Assembly (NCBI RefSeq): GCF_029893635.1
Contig: NZ_JARXYR010000001.1
Location: 186,001-250,000, forward strand
Length of the DNA stretch: 64,000 bases
DNA from: Variovorax sp. TBS-050B
GTDB lineage: Bacteria; Pseudomonadota; Gammaproteobacteria; Burkholderiales; Burkholderiaceae_C
Direction of reading: 5' to 3'
Shown here piece by piece: positions 9,097 to 17,586 of the stretch (the first letter of the stretch is position 1; the number at the start of each line of letters is the position of its first letter). A program made the position numbers and the translations under genes. The notes beneath the pieces are model-generated. The model was not told the DNA's origin. It ran no database searches and saw nothing but the letters and a program-made list of their open reading frames with translations.

Positions 9097-9993
9097 TCAG
9101 GCGAAGCCGTAGAGCCGCGCCGGATTGTCGACCAGGATGCGGTCGCGCACGGCCTCGCTGCCGCACCAGGCCATGAGCACGTTCGCGAGGTCGGCATCGT
9201 CCACGCTGCCGGGCGCCGCCGTCGTGTGCGGCCAGTCGCTGCCCCAGACCAAGCGCTCGGGCGCAGCCTCGACCAGCGCGCGGCCGAGCGCGAAGCAGTC
9301 CGCGTAGCCCGGCGCGCCCTCGCGCGAGCGCATGTACACGCCCGAGAGCTTGACCCAGGCGTTGCCGCCGTCGAGCAGCCGGCGCAGCACCGCATAGGCT
9401 GGGCTGCGCGGGCCTTCGGCCGGATCGATGCGCGCCATGTGGTCGACCACGAGCGGCACGGGCAGCCGCGCGAGCACCGGCGCGAGTTCGACCAGCCGCT
9501 CGGGATGCACGAAGACCTGCACATGCCAGCCGAGCCGCGCGATCCGACGCGCGAGCGTCTCGAGCATCGCGGCCGTGGTCGTGCCCCACGACTGCGGCGT
9601 GACGAAGTTGACGCGCAGGCCGCAGACGCGCTGCGCGGCGAGGCGATCGAGTTCGGCGTCGGTGACCGACTGCCCGACCACCGCCACGCCGCGCGCATCG
9701 GCCCCGAGCTGCGCGAGCGCATCGAGCGTGCAGCGGTTGTCGGTGCCGTAGGTCGAGGGGTTGACCACCACGGCGCGCGTCGTCCCGAGCCGCCGCTGCA
9801 GCAGCCGGTAGGCGCCAACCTCGGCGCGCGGCGGCTGCCGCTGCCAGTGCGGCGAGGGCGGGAAGCGCGGATCGAAGACATGCATGTGGCTGTCGCAGGC
9901 ACCGGGCGGCAGCGCGAGCGCGGGACGCGCGGTGCCCGCGGAATGCGGCACCGCGACGGGCGGGGCACCTTCGTGCGTGCGCATGGTCGTCAT
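9097..9993 (-). CDS. Amidohydrolase, 2-pyrone-4,6-dicarboxylate lactonase (LigI)-like
   Basis: 298 residues of the amidohydrolase-2 superfamily. It has the strand-1 H-x-H pair in CDSHMHVFD (H36, H38) and WGSDWPH, with the catalytic Asp at 253, as in LigI, which opens the lactone PDC to oxalomesaconate. The NPSTYGTDN segment is also typical. The start at 9993 shares one base with the stop of the upstream tctC (TGATG), so the pair is translationally coupled. Whether PDC or another cyclic ester is the substrate cannot be told. A second homologue lies at 14621-15541 in the same operon. Confidence 0.85.
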   Translation of the reverse strand: MTTMRTHEGAPPVAVPHSAGTARPALALPPGACDSHMHVFDPRFPPSPHWQRQPPRAEVGAYRLLQRRLGTTRAVVVNPSTYGTDNRCTLDALAQLGADARGVAVVGQSVTDAELDRLAAQRVCGLRVNFVTPQSWGTTTAAMLETLARRIARLGWHVQVFVHPERLVELAPVLARLPVPLVVDHMARIDPAEGPRSPAYAVLRRLLDGGNAWVKLSGVYMRSREGAPGYADCFALGRALVEAAPERLVWGSDWPHTTAAPGSVDDADLANVLMAWCGSEAVRDRILVDNPARLYGFA

Positions 9994-10967
9994 CAGTCGA
10001 GCTTGATGTTGCCCTTGCGGATGACCTCGGCCCAGCGCGCGTCCTCCTTCTTGAGGAAGGCGGCGAACTCCGCGGGCGTCGAGCCGACCGGCTGCACGCC
10101 CACGTCGGCGAAGCGCTTCTGCACCTCGTTCTCCTTGAGCACCTCGACCAGCGCCTTGTGCAGCTTGTCGGCCACGGGCGCGGGCGTGCCGGCCGGCACG
10201 AAGACGCCGTTCCACTCGAAGGCCTCGTAGCCCGGCGCGATTGTCTCGGCGATCGTCGGCACCTCGGGCAGGCGCGGCGAGCGCGCGGGCGAGGAGATCG
10301 CGAGCGCGCGCAGCTTGCCCGAGGCCACGAGCGGCGAGGACGCGGCCACGGTGCTGAACATGAAGTCCACCTGTCCGCCCATCACGTCGACGATCGCCGG
10401 GCCGCCGCTCTTGTAGCCCACGTGCACCATGTCGAGCCCGAGCCGCTGGCGCAGAAGTTCCGCCGCGAGGCGCTGCACCGTGCCGCTGCCGCCCGAGGCG
10501 AAGTTGAGCTTGCCGGGTTCGGCGCGGGCCTTGTCGACCAGGCCCCGGATGTCCTTGATCGGCGAATCGGCGCGCACGATCACGATGTTCGGCGCCAGCG
10601 ACACGAGCGCGAGCGGCTGCAGCGCGTGGGCCGCGAACGGCATCTTCGCGAACAGGTGCGGGTTGATCGAATAGGGGGTGGCGTCGTAGAGCACGGTGTA
10701 GCCGTCGGCCGCGGCCTTGGCCACGAAGCCCGCGCCGATGGTGCCGCTGGCGCCCGGCCGGTTGTCCACCACCACGTTGGTGCCGAGCTTCTCGCCCAGG
10801 CGCACCGCGACCACGCGCGCGAGCGCATCGGCCGAGCCGCCGGGCGCATAGGACACTACGAGCGTGATCGGACGCTCGGGAAAGGCGGCGTGGGCGCCGG
10901 CGGCGGCGAACAGGCAGGCCGCGAGGAGGCTCTTGAGGATCTTGATCATGGTCTTTGCGGATGTCAT
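9993..10967 (-). CDS. TctC/Bug family periplasmic receptor
   Basis: Tripartite-tricarboxylate-type solute receptor. It has a signal peptide (MIKILKS, then Ala-rich to AHA), ITLVVSYAPGGSADALAR, VVVDNRPGASGTIG and HVGYKSG, the characteristic Bug loops. The first possible start (10967) overlaps the preceding tctC by ATGA. A Met six codons later (10949) gives a cleaner signal peptide and may be the true start. It should bind a carboxylated ligand in the periplasm. No TctA/TctB partner is encoded in the window. It directly neighbours another tctC, an unusual tandem. Confidence 0.88.
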   Translation of the reverse strand: MTSAKTMIKILKSLLAACLFAAAGAHAAFPERPITLVVSYAPGGSADALARVVAVRLGEKLGTNVVVDNRPGASGTIGAGFVAKAAADGYTVLYDATPYSINPHLFAKMPFAAHALQPLALVSLAPNIVIVRADSPIKDIRGLVDKARAEPGKLNFASGGSGTVQRLAAELLRQRLGLDMVHVGYKSGGPAIVDVMGGQVDFMFSTVAASSPLVASGKLRALAISSPARSPRLPEVPTIAETIAPGYEAFEWNGVFVPAGTPAPVADKLHKALVEVLKENEVQKRFADVGVQPVGSTPAEFAAFLKKEDARWAEVIRKGNIKLD

Positions 10968-11950
10968 TCGGGTTTGAGATCGAGCGCGCGCGCGAGCTCG
11001 CCGTACAGGGTCGCTTCGCGCGCGAGCTGCGCGCCGAAGGCGTCGCCGCAGGTGTCGCGCGCCTCCATGCCGAGCGAGCGCAGCTTCTGCTGCGTGACCG
11101 GCGCCTGCGTGAAAGCGGTCGCGGCGCGGCGCAGCGCGGCGAGCACCTCGGGCGGCGTGCCGGCCGGCGCCAGCAGGCCGTACCAGGCGTCGGCCGCGTA
11201 GCCCTTGACGCCGAGCTCCTCGAAGGTCGGCACCTCGGGCAGCAGCGCCGAGCGCCGCGGCGCCGCGAGCGCCAGCGCCGCGAGCTTGCCCGACTGCACC
11301 TGCGCGAGCACCGAGCCCAGCGTCGCGAAGGAGCTGTCGACCTGGCCGCCCATGAGGTCGGTCACGGCCTGTGCCGCGCCCTTGTAGGGAATGTGGTTCA
11401 TCGAGGTGCCCGTGAGCCGCGTGAACTGCGCGCTCGCGAAATGCCCCGAGCTGCCCGAGCCCGGCGTGGCGTAGGTGCGCTTGCCCGGCTCGGCCTTGAC
11501 CGCCTGCATGAAGGCGCCGAAAGACCTGGCCGGCATCGACGGACCCACCACCAGCACCGTGGGGCTCGCGGCGAGCGCGCACACCGGCGCAAAGGAGCGC
11601 ACGGCGTCGAACTTGACGCGCTGGCTGTAGAGCGCCGGAATCATCGTGTGGTTGGTCGCCGCGAGCAGCAGCGTGTGGCCGTCGGCCGGCGCCGCTGCCG
11701 CGGCCTCGGCTGCGAGGATGGTGTTGGCGCCGGGCTTGTTGTCGACCACGAAGGGCTGGCCCAGCGTGCGCGCGGCGTGCTCGGCGAAGGCGCGCGCGAC
11801 AACGTCGGTCGGCCCGCCCGCCGAGAAGCCGACCAGCAGGCGCACCGGCTTCGACGGCCAGGCCTGCTGCGCCTGGGCCGCTGGCAGCATCGCCGCGCCG
11901 AGCGCCAGCACGGCCAGGGTGCGGGGCAGCCGCCCCGTCGTCTTCTTCAT
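10964..11950 (-). CDS. TctC/Bug family periplasmic receptor
   Basis: 328 residues. A signal peptide ends PAAQAQQ. VRLLVGFSAGGPTDVVAR and HIPYKGAAQAVTDLMGGQVD place it in the Bug family. It differs strongly from the adjacent receptor, so the tandem is not a recent duplication. In the ligand loop NHTMIPALYSQRVKFDA replaces the more common NP-x-LY-x-KLPYD wording, which may signal a different ligand. It ends in an ATGA overlap with the next receptor and follows the dehydrogenase gene by 32 bases. Confidence 0.88.
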   Translation of the reverse strand: MKKTTGRLPRTLAVLALGAAMLPAAQAQQAWPSKPVRLLVGFSAGGPTDVVARAFAEHAARTLGQPFVVDNKPGANTILAAEAAAAAPADGHTLLLAATNHTMIPALYSQRVKFDAVRSFAPVCALAASPTVLVVGPSMPARSFGAFMQAVKAEPGKRTYATPGSGSSGHFASAQFTRLTGTSMNHIPYKGAAQAVTDLMGGQVDSSFATLGSVLAQVQSGKLAALALAAPRRSALLPEVPTFEELGVKGYAADAWYGLLAPAGTPPEVLAALRRAATAFTQAPVTQQKLRSLGMEARDTCGDAFGAQLAREATLYGELARALDLKPE

Positions 11951-11982
11951 TGCCTTGTCTTCTTGGAGGAATGCGCGCGGAT

Positions 11983-12909
11983 TCAGGCCGCGGCGGGCTG
12001 CCGCGCGAGCACGTCCAGCAGGTTGCGCGCCGCCGCCACGCCCATGTTGACGTAGGCGTCGCTGGTCACGCCACCGATGTGCGGGCTCAGCACCAGCTTC
12101 GGCTCGCCCTGGAAGGGATGGCCGGGCGCCATCGGCTCGGCCGCGAAGCTGTCGAGGCCCGCCATCGCCACCTGGCCCGAGCGCAGTGCCGCGAGCAGCG
12201 CGGCCTCGTCGATCAGGCCGCCGCGCGCGGTGTTCACCAGGATCAGGCCGCGCTTGCAGCGCGCGAGCGTCTCGGCGTTGACCAGGCCGCGGTTGTCTTC
12301 GGTCAGCGGGCAGTGCAGCGAGATCGCGTCCGACTCGCGCCAGATCGCATCGAGCTCGACGCGCTGCACATACGCCGGAAGCTGGTTCGCGAACGGATCG
12401 AAGCCGAGCACGCGCATGCCCAGCGCATCGGCCATGCGCGCGAAGCGCAGGCCGATCGCGCCCAGGCCGACCACGCCCACCGTGCGGCCGCCGAGTTCCA
12501 GGCTCTTGTGCGTGGCCTTGTCCCAGTGGCCCGCATGCATGCGCGCATCGAGCGCCACCACCGACTTGGCGCAGGCCAGCAGCAGCGCGAGCGCCTGCTC
12601 TGACACGGCCGCCGCGTTGGCGCCCACGGCCGCGACCACCTCGATGCCGCGCGCGCGCGCCGCGGCCTTGTCGATGGTGTCGGTGCCGCTGCCGTGCTTG
12701 GAGATCACCTTGAGCGAGGGCGCGGCGTCCATCACGGCCGCGCCGACCTTGCCGTAGCGCACGATGATGGCGACGGGATCGTGCGCGCGGCAGAGCGCAA
12801 CGAGGTCCTCCTCGGTCGGCGCCTTGCCGGCGAACACGAGTTCGTGGCCGGCGAGCAGTTCGACGGCCTGCGGCGCGAGGTCGGCGCCCGTGACGAGAAC
12901 GCGGCTCAC
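11983..12909 (-). CDS. D-isomer-specific 2-hydroxyacid dehydrogenase
   Basis: 308 residues counting from a GTG start (12909) that overlaps the stop of the RraA gene (GTGA). A longer frame begins at 12963 but lies inside that gene. NAD(P)-binding motif GLGAIG is at 148-153. The catalytic trio of the family is R229 (NTARGGLID), E258 (FAAEPM) and H277 (SPHIGG). It interconverts a D-2-hydroxy acid and a 2-oxo acid, in reach of the aldolase encoded just upstream, which would release or use 2-oxo acids such as pyruvate or oxaloacetate. Cytoplasmic. Confidence 0.9.
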   Translation of the reverse strand: MSRVLVTGADLAPQAVELLAGHELVFAGKAPTEEDLVALCRAHDPVAIIVRYGKVGAAVMDAAPSLKVISKHGSGTDTIDKAAARARGIEVVAAVGANAAAVSEQALALLLACAKSVVALDARMHAGHWDKATHKSLELGGRTVGVVGLGAIGLRFARMADALGMRVLGFDPFANQLPAYVQRVELDAIWRESDAISLHCPLTEDNRGLVNAETLARCKRGLILVNTARGGLIDEAALLAALRSGQVAMAGLDSFAAEPMAPGHPFQGEPKLVLSPHIGGVTSDAYVNMGVAAARNLLDVLARQPAAA

Positions 12910-13595
12910 AGCGTCTCGCCTTCCTTGAGAACGCCGGCCGTGCGCAGGGCAGCGTCGAGCCACTTGGCGGTGGTGTCGCCGCGGCCGATCGCGGCCACGC
13001 GCGCGGCCTCGTCGGCCACCTTCTTCCCGGCCAGCGGCAGCAGCGACTCGATCTTGGCGCGCTCGACCACGACCACCCCGTCGGCATCGCCGATCACGAA
13101 GTCTCCGGCATGCACGGTCACGCCGCCGACCGAGACCGGATGGCCGATGCGGCCGCCGACGTTCTTGGTCGGTCCGTTCGGGTTGGTGCCGACCGCGAAG
13201 ACGGGGAAGTTCATCTCGTCGATCTCGAGGCTGTCGCGGCAGGCGCCGTCCATCACCACGCCGGCGATGCCGAGCTTCTGGCAGGCGGTCATCATGATGG
13301 TGCCCATCAGCGCGGCGCTGGTGTCGCCCTTGCCGTCGATCACGAGCACGTCGCCGGGCTTCGCCATCGCGATCGCGGCATGGATCATGAGGTTGTCGCC
13401 GGGCCGCACCTCGACCGTGAGCGCACTGCCCGCGAGCTTCATGCGCGGCCGCAGCGCCTTGATGCGGCCGTCGAGCGCACCGCGGCGGCCGGCCACGTCG
13501 GCCAGGATCGCGCTCTGGAATTCCGCGGCGCGCGCGACGACCGATGCGGGCACGCGTTCGAAGTCGCGCAGGATGTCGGGAAGGGACGAGGACAT
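12906..13595 (-). CDS. RraA-family aldolase (HMG/CHA aldolase-like)
   Basis: 229 residues with the RraA fold pattern: LVIDGKGDTSAALMG, VVMDGACRD (R120, D121 are the catalytic and metal-site residues of 4-hydroxy-4-methyl-2-oxoglutarate / 4-carboxy-4-hydroxy-2-oxoadipate aldolases), then GD-x-VIGDADGVVV. Such enzymes cleave the last intermediate of the PDC/protocatechuate 4,5-cleavage route to pyruvate plus oxaloacetate. Because the operon also holds two LigI-like lactonases, an aldolase role is more likely than RNase E inhibition. It overlaps the dehydrogenase by four bases. Confidence 0.88.
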   Translation of the reverse strand: MSSSLPDILRDFERVPASVVARAAEFQSAILADVAGRRGALDGRIKALRPRMKLAGSALTVEVRPGDNLMIHAAIAMAKPGDVLVIDGKGDTSAALMGTIMMTACQKLGIAGVVMDGACRDSLEIDEMNFPVFAVGTNPNGPTKNVGGRIGHPVSVGGVTVHAGDFVIGDADGVVVVERAKIESLLPLAGKKVADEAARVAAIGRGDTTAKWLDAALRTAGVLKEGETL

Positions 13596-13634
13596 GGGAG
13601 TGCTTTCAGGAAGGTTGAACAGAAGAAGGGGGGC

Positions 13635-14624
13635 TCAATCAGGCTTGATGCCGGCGGCTTTGATCACCTGACCCCACTTGGCGAGGTCGGCCTTCTGCGT
13701 CTCGGCGAGCTGCTGCGGCGTGCTGCCCACGAGCGTGACGCCGAGCTTGTCGGCCATCGCGACCAGTTCCGGGTCTTTCAGTTGGCGCACGATCTCGGCG
13801 TGCAGCCGCTCGACGAGCGGCGCCGGCGTGCCCGCGGGTGCGTAGACGGCCTGCCACTGCGCCACGACGAAGTCCTTGAAGCCGGCCTGGCCCATGGTCG
13901 GCACCTCGGGCAGCGCCGCGAGCCGGTCGGCCGAGGTCACGGCCAGCGCGCGCAGGCGGCCGCTCTTGATGTGCGGCAGCGCCGCGGCCACCGGCGCGAA
14001 CATGAAGCCGGCATGGCCCGCGAGCACGTCCTGGATCGCCGGCGTGTCGCCCTTGTAGGGCACGTGCGTCATGCGCGTGCCGGTCTGCAGCCGCAGCATC
14101 TCGCCCTGCATCTGCAGCACGGTGCCGTTGCCGCCCGAGGCGAAGGAGATCTCGCCGGGCCGCGCCCTGGCCGCGGCGACCAGCGCGGCCACGGAGGTGA
14201 AGGGCTGGTCCGCACCGACCACGAGCACGTGCGGGATGGTGCCGATCAGCGAGATCGGTGCGAAGGCCTTGACGGCGTCGTAGGGCATCTTCGGCAGCAG
14301 GTTCGGCACCACGGCCTGCGGGCCGATGGAGGTGCCGAGCAGCGTGTAGCCGTCGGCCGGCGCGCGCGCCACGAAGGCCGAGCCGATGGTGCCCGTGGCG
14401 CCGGCCTTGTTGTCGACCACGATGGTGGTACCGAGCGCGCTGGCGAGCCGCAGCGCGAGCGCGCGGCCGAGGATGTCGGTGGTGCCGCCGGGCGGGTAGG
14501 GCACGACCCAGGTGATGGGGCGTTCGGTGGGCCAGCCGCCGCCTTGCGCCAAGGCGGTGCTCGAGGCCGCTGCGAGCGCGGCGAGGGCCAGTGCGCCGAA
14601 GCGGCGCCGGTGCATGCGGATCAT
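13635..14624 (-). CDS. TctC/Bug family periplasmic receptor
   Basis: 329 residues. A basic N-terminus (MIRMHRRR) and hydrophobic stretch give the signal peptide, ending ALAQ. Bug motifs: ITWVVPYPPGGTTDILGR, IVVDNKAGATGTIG, HVPYKGDTPAIQDVL. The start at 14624 overlaps the stop of the amidohydrolase gene (ATGA), and a clear AGGGAGA site sits just before it. Pairing of a receptor with the LigI-like enzyme suggests that the ligand is the enzyme's substrate or a precursor. Confidence 0.9.
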   Translation of the reverse strand: MIRMHRRRFGALALAALAAASSTALAQGGGWPTERPITWVVPYPPGGTTDILGRALALRLASALGTTIVVDNKAGATGTIGSAFVARAPADGYTLLGTSIGPQAVVPNLLPKMPYDAVKAFAPISLIGTIPHVLVVGADQPFTSVAALVAAARARPGEISFASGGNGTVLQMQGEMLRLQTGTRMTHVPYKGDTPAIQDVLAGHAGFMFAPVAAALPHIKSGRLRALAVTSADRLAALPEVPTMGQAGFKDFVVAQWQAVYAPAGTPAPLVERLHAEIVRQLKDPELVAMADKLGVTLVGSTPQQLAETQKADLAKWGQVIKAAGIKPD

Positions 14625-15541
14625 GATGTCTCCCTGTTGGTTGTGGGTGGAAGGTCGAAGCCGTAGAGCGCCGCCGGGTTGTCGACGAGGATGCGGCGCA
14701 GCACGCCGGCCGTGCCGGCCCACTGCGCGAGCTGGTCCATCTGTCGCGCGTCGTCGGGCATCGGCTGGTGACCCGCCGAGGCCGAGGCATGGGGCCAGTC
14801 GCTGCCCCAGAGCACGCGCTCCGGGGCGGCCTCGATGCAGCTGCGCGCGAGCGGCATCAGGTCGTCGTGCGGCGCGGGCCGCTCGCTCACGATGTAGCCG
14901 CCCGACAGCTTGACCCACGCGCGGCCTGCGCGCAGCAGGCGCAGGATCAGCGCATGGGCGCCGTGCCGCCCGGCCATCGAGGGCGCGAGCCGGCCGAAGT
15001 GGTCGAAGACCAGCGGCACCGGCAGCGCCTCGAGCGCGGGTGCGAGCCCAAGAAGCAGGTCGGGCGGCGCGAGCAACTGCAGGTGCCAGCCCAGCGGCGC
15101 GATGCGGCGCGCGAGCGGCAGCAGGTCGGCTGCGTCGTTCGCGACGCCCAGCGAGAGGTTGAGCCGGACGCCGCGCACGCCGCGCGCATGCAGCGCGTGC
15201 AGCGTTTCGTCGCCGGTGTCGGGGCCGATCACGGCCACGCCGCGCGCGGCCTCGCCGAAGGCATCGAGCGCGTCGAGCAGCGCGCGGTTGTCGACGCCGT
15301 AGGTCGACGGCGTCACGAACACCGCGCGCGCGGTGCCGGTGCGCTGCTGCAGCAGCCGGTAGTCGTCCGCGCCGGCATCGGGCGGCAGCAGCTTCGCGCC
15401 GGCGACGGCCGGATAGCGCGCGTCGTAGAGATGCACATGGCAGTCGCAGGCACCGGCCGGCACCTCGACGGCCGTGCGGCCGGTTCCGGCCGAGAACGGT
15501 GCGGCCGGGCCGGGGCCCGGATGCGCTGCGCGTTCGGTCAT
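14621..15541 (-). CDS. Amidohydrolase, 2-pyrone-4,6-dicarboxylate lactonase (LigI)-like
   Basis: 306 residues. CDCHVHLYD supplies the metal-site histidines H35 and H37, and WGSDWPH the catalytic D248. The LigI hallmark FVTPSTYGVDN is present. It resembles the enzyme at 9097-9993 throughout (VWVKLSG-type segment, LVWGSDWPH, ILVDNPA-x-LYGF), but the two are well diverged. Two paralogues in one operon suggest two successive or alternative lactones. Seven bases separate it from the upstream tctC. Confidence 0.87.
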   Translation of the reverse strand: MTERAAHPGPGPAAPFSAGTGRTAVEVPAGACDCHVHLYDARYPAVAGAKLLPPDAGADDYRLLQQRTGTARAVFVTPSTYGVDNRALLDALDAFGEAARGVAVIGPDTGDETLHALHARGVRGVRLNLSLGVANDAADLLPLARRIAPLGWHLQLLAPPDLLLGLAPALEALPVPLVFDHFGRLAPSMAGRHGAHALILRLLRAGRAWVKLSGGYIVSERPAPHDDLMPLARSCIEAAPERVLWGSDWPHASASAGHQPMPDDARQMDQLAQWAGTAGVLRRILVDNPAALYGFDLPPTTNRETS

Positions 15542-15548
15542 GCGGACC

Positions 15549-16547
15549 TCAGTCGATCTTCACGCCCGAGGCCTTGACGATCGCGCCCCAGCGTTCGCCA
15601 TCGGTGCGGATCAGGGTCGCGAACTTCTCGGGCGGGCCGGACAGCACCTCGGCCCCCTGGGCCTGGAGCTTCTTCTGCACCTCGGCCGTGGCGAGCGCCT
15701 TGTTGAACGCCGCGTTGAGCCTGGTGACCGCTTCCTTCGGCATCCCGGCGGGGCCGGCGATGCCGAACCAGGTCACGGCCTCGAAGTCCTTGTAGCCCGA
15801 CTCGGCCATGGTCGGCACCTCGGGCAGGTCGCGCGTGCGCTGCAGCGAGGTCACGGCGAGCGCACGCAGCTGGCCGGTGCGGATCTGCGCGATCAGCGTG
15901 GGCACCGACGACAGGTACATCTGGATCTGGCCGCCGACCAGGTCGGTCAGGCCCTGCGAGGCGCCCTTGTACGGGACGTGCGTGAACTGCACGCCCGCGG
16001 CCTTCTGGAACTGCTCGGCGGCGAGGTGCGCGACCGTGCCGTTGCCCGAGCTCGCATAGTTGAGCGCGGTCGGCTTCGCCTTCGCGGCCGCGACCACGTC
16101 GGCCAGCTTCTTGTAGGGCGAGTTGCCCGCCACCACCAGCACCAGCGGCGCCGAGGCGACCAGGCCCACGGGCGTGAGGTCCTTCACCGGGTCGTAGGGC
16201 AGCTTGGCATAGAGCGAGGGGTTGATCGCGAGGTTGCTGGTCTGGCCGAGCACCAGCGTGTAGCCGTCGGGGCTGGCCTTGGCCGCGGCATCGACGCCGA
16301 TGTTGCCGCCCGAGCCCGGGCGGTTGTCGATCACGATGGTCCAGCCTTCCGAGGTGGCGACCTTGTTCGCGACCTCGCGGGCGATCATGTCCGTGCCGCC
16401 GCCGGGCGGAAAGGGCACGACCAGGCGGATCGGCCGCGAGGGATAGGCTTGCGCCAGCGCGATGCCGGACGCGAGCAGCAGGGTGGGAACGAGGGCCAGG
16501 CCGAGGGCCGTGCGGCGGGGGATGGAGCCGGGGCTCGCACTGTGCAT
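15549..16547 (-). CDS. TctC/Bug family periplasmic receptor, first gene of the operon
   Basis: 332 residues. The signal peptide ends GIALAQA and is followed by IRLVVPFPPGGGTDMIAR, NRPGSGGNIGVDAAAK and HVPYKGASQGLTDLVGG. It is the promoter-proximal gene of the nine-gene leftward operon (16547 to 8146) and is divergent from an IclR-type regulator. The start is preceded by GGAGACAAAACC. The shared 121-base intergenic region carries overlapping inverted repeats (16640-16667). Confidence 0.9.
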   Translation of the reverse strand: MHSASPGSIPRRTALGLALVPTLLLASGIALAQAYPSRPIRLVVPFPPGGGTDMIAREVANKVATSEGWTIVIDNRPGSGGNIGVDAAAKASPDGYTLVLGQTSNLAINPSLYAKLPYDPVKDLTPVGLVASAPLVLVVAGNSPYKKLADVVAAAKAKPTALNYASSGNGTVAHLAAEQFQKAAGVQFTHVPYKGASQGLTDLVGGQIQMYLSSVPTLIAQIRTGQLRALAVTSLQRTRDLPEVPTMAESGYKDFEAVTWFGIAGPAGMPKEAVTRLNAAFNKALATAEVQKKLQAQGAEVLSGPPEKFATLIRTDGERWGAIVKASGVKID

Positions 16548-16639
16548 GGTTTTGTCTCCGTTCGTTGAAATCCGTGGGTCCGCGAGCGACGCTCCGGCCA
16601 TGGACGCGACTGTAGGTTTGCGTTTCGTTCCATACAATG

Positions 16640-16667
16640 GTGGTCCACGCAACGGACCATGGACCAC
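16640..16667. promoter_or_regulatory. Putative IclR operator: overlapping inverted repeats
   Basis: GTGGTCCA (16640-16647) and TGGACCAC (16660-16667) are exact inverted copies with a 12-base gap. Nested inside, TGGTCC (16641-16646) and GGACCA (16654-16659) form a second exact pair. An outer GTTTCG/CGAAAC pair sits at 16622-16627 and 16672-16677. The repeats end directly before the GTG start of the regulator, fitting autorepression and control of the divergent operon. Confidence 0.6.
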
Positions 16668-16668
16668 T

Positions 16669-17463
16669 GTGCGAAACAAGTCTCCCTCCAAGAAACAGGC
16701 CGCCGAAGTGGTCGAGCAGCCCCGCGAGGCCGATGCCGAGGCGAACGGCGGCGTCACCGCCGTCACGCGCGCGCTGCAGCTGCTCGATGCCTTCGGCATG
16801 CAGGACGAGCGCCTGACGCTGGCCGAGCTGACGCGGCGCAGCGGCATGCACAAGACCACCGCGCTGCGCCTGCTGCGCACGCTCGCGCTGGCGAAGTACG
16901 TGGTGCAGCGCGACGACGGCGAATGGCGCCTCGGTCCCGCCGCGGGCTGGCTCGGCGCGCGCTACCAGGCGAGCTTCGATGCCAACAACGTCGTCGAGCC
17001 GATGCTGCTCGCGCTGTCCCAGGCCACCGGCGAGAGCGCCGCCTTCTACGTGCGCGAGGGCAACTCCCGGACCTGCCTCGCGCGCGTCGAGGGACCGCAG
17101 CCGATCCGGCATCACGCGCGCATGGGCGCGATGCTGCCGCTCGAACTCGGCTCGCCGGGCCGCGTCATCCTCGCGTTCTCGGGCGCGCCGGGCAAGCTCT
17201 ACGAGGAGATCCGCAAGAAGGGCTACCACTACTCGATCGGCGAGCGCGAGAAGAACGTCGCCACCGTTTCGGCCCCGGTCTTCGGGCTGCGCTGGGCGCT
17301 GCTCGGCTCGGTCTGCATCTCGGGCCCCGCCGACCGGCTGCCGAAGGCGAAGCTGATCGGCCTCGCCAAGACCATCATGAAGGCCGCCAACGAGCTCTCG
17401 TACGCGCTCGCGGGCCGGCCGACGGCGCAGACGCCGGCGGTGGTGTCGACCTGGCATCCGTAG
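16669..17463 (+). CDS. IclR-family transcriptional regulator
   Basis: 264 residues from a GTG start at 16669. Residues about 28-85 are the winged helix-turn-helix (TAVTRALQLLDAF, then LTLAELTRRSGMHKTTALRLLRTL). The rest is the IclR effector-binding domain (YHYSIGERE, FGLRWALLGSVCISGP). A longer version from the ATG at 16600 is possible but would add residues unlike the family, and the operator overlaps this stretch. It is divergent from the tctC operon and likely controls it in response to an aromatic or organic acid. Confidence 0.87.
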   Translation: MRNKSPSKKQAAEVVEQPREADAEANGGVTAVTRALQLLDAFGMQDERLTLAELTRRSGMHKTTALRLLRTLALAKYVVQRDDGEWRLGPAAGWLGARYQASFDANNVVEPMLLALSQATGESAAFYVREGNSRTCLARVEGPQPIRHHARMGAMLPLELGSPGRVILAFSGAPGKLYEEIRKKGYHYSIGEREKNVATVSAPVFGLRWALLGSVCISGPADRLPKAKLIGLAKTIMKAANELSYALAGRPTAQTPAVVSTWHP

Positions 17464-17495
17464 CTGTCTGCTGACTGGAAGGCTGCAAGCGGGCT

Positions 17496-17522
17496 TCACG
17501 CTTCAAGGCGTGATCTTTTCTC
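17496..17522 (+). terminator. Possible rho-independent terminator after IclR
   Basis: TCACGC (17496-17501) pairs with GCGTGA (17508-17513) around a six-base loop, followed by ATCTTTTCT. The stem is short but perfect, and the position 32 bases after the IclR stop, in a convergent gap, is right. Confidence 0.5.
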
Positions 17523-17586
17523 CTGTCTTCACTGAATCGTGCCGTTGCGGCCTTGCCCGGATACCCATGAGGTGGGCAAATCCCGC

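Noticed and set aside
6802..10230. 1142-codon open frame on the plus strand
   Set aside because: Runs opposite the membrane protein, lactonase, amidohydrolase and tctC genes; composition is typical of an antisense frame in 70% GC DNA.
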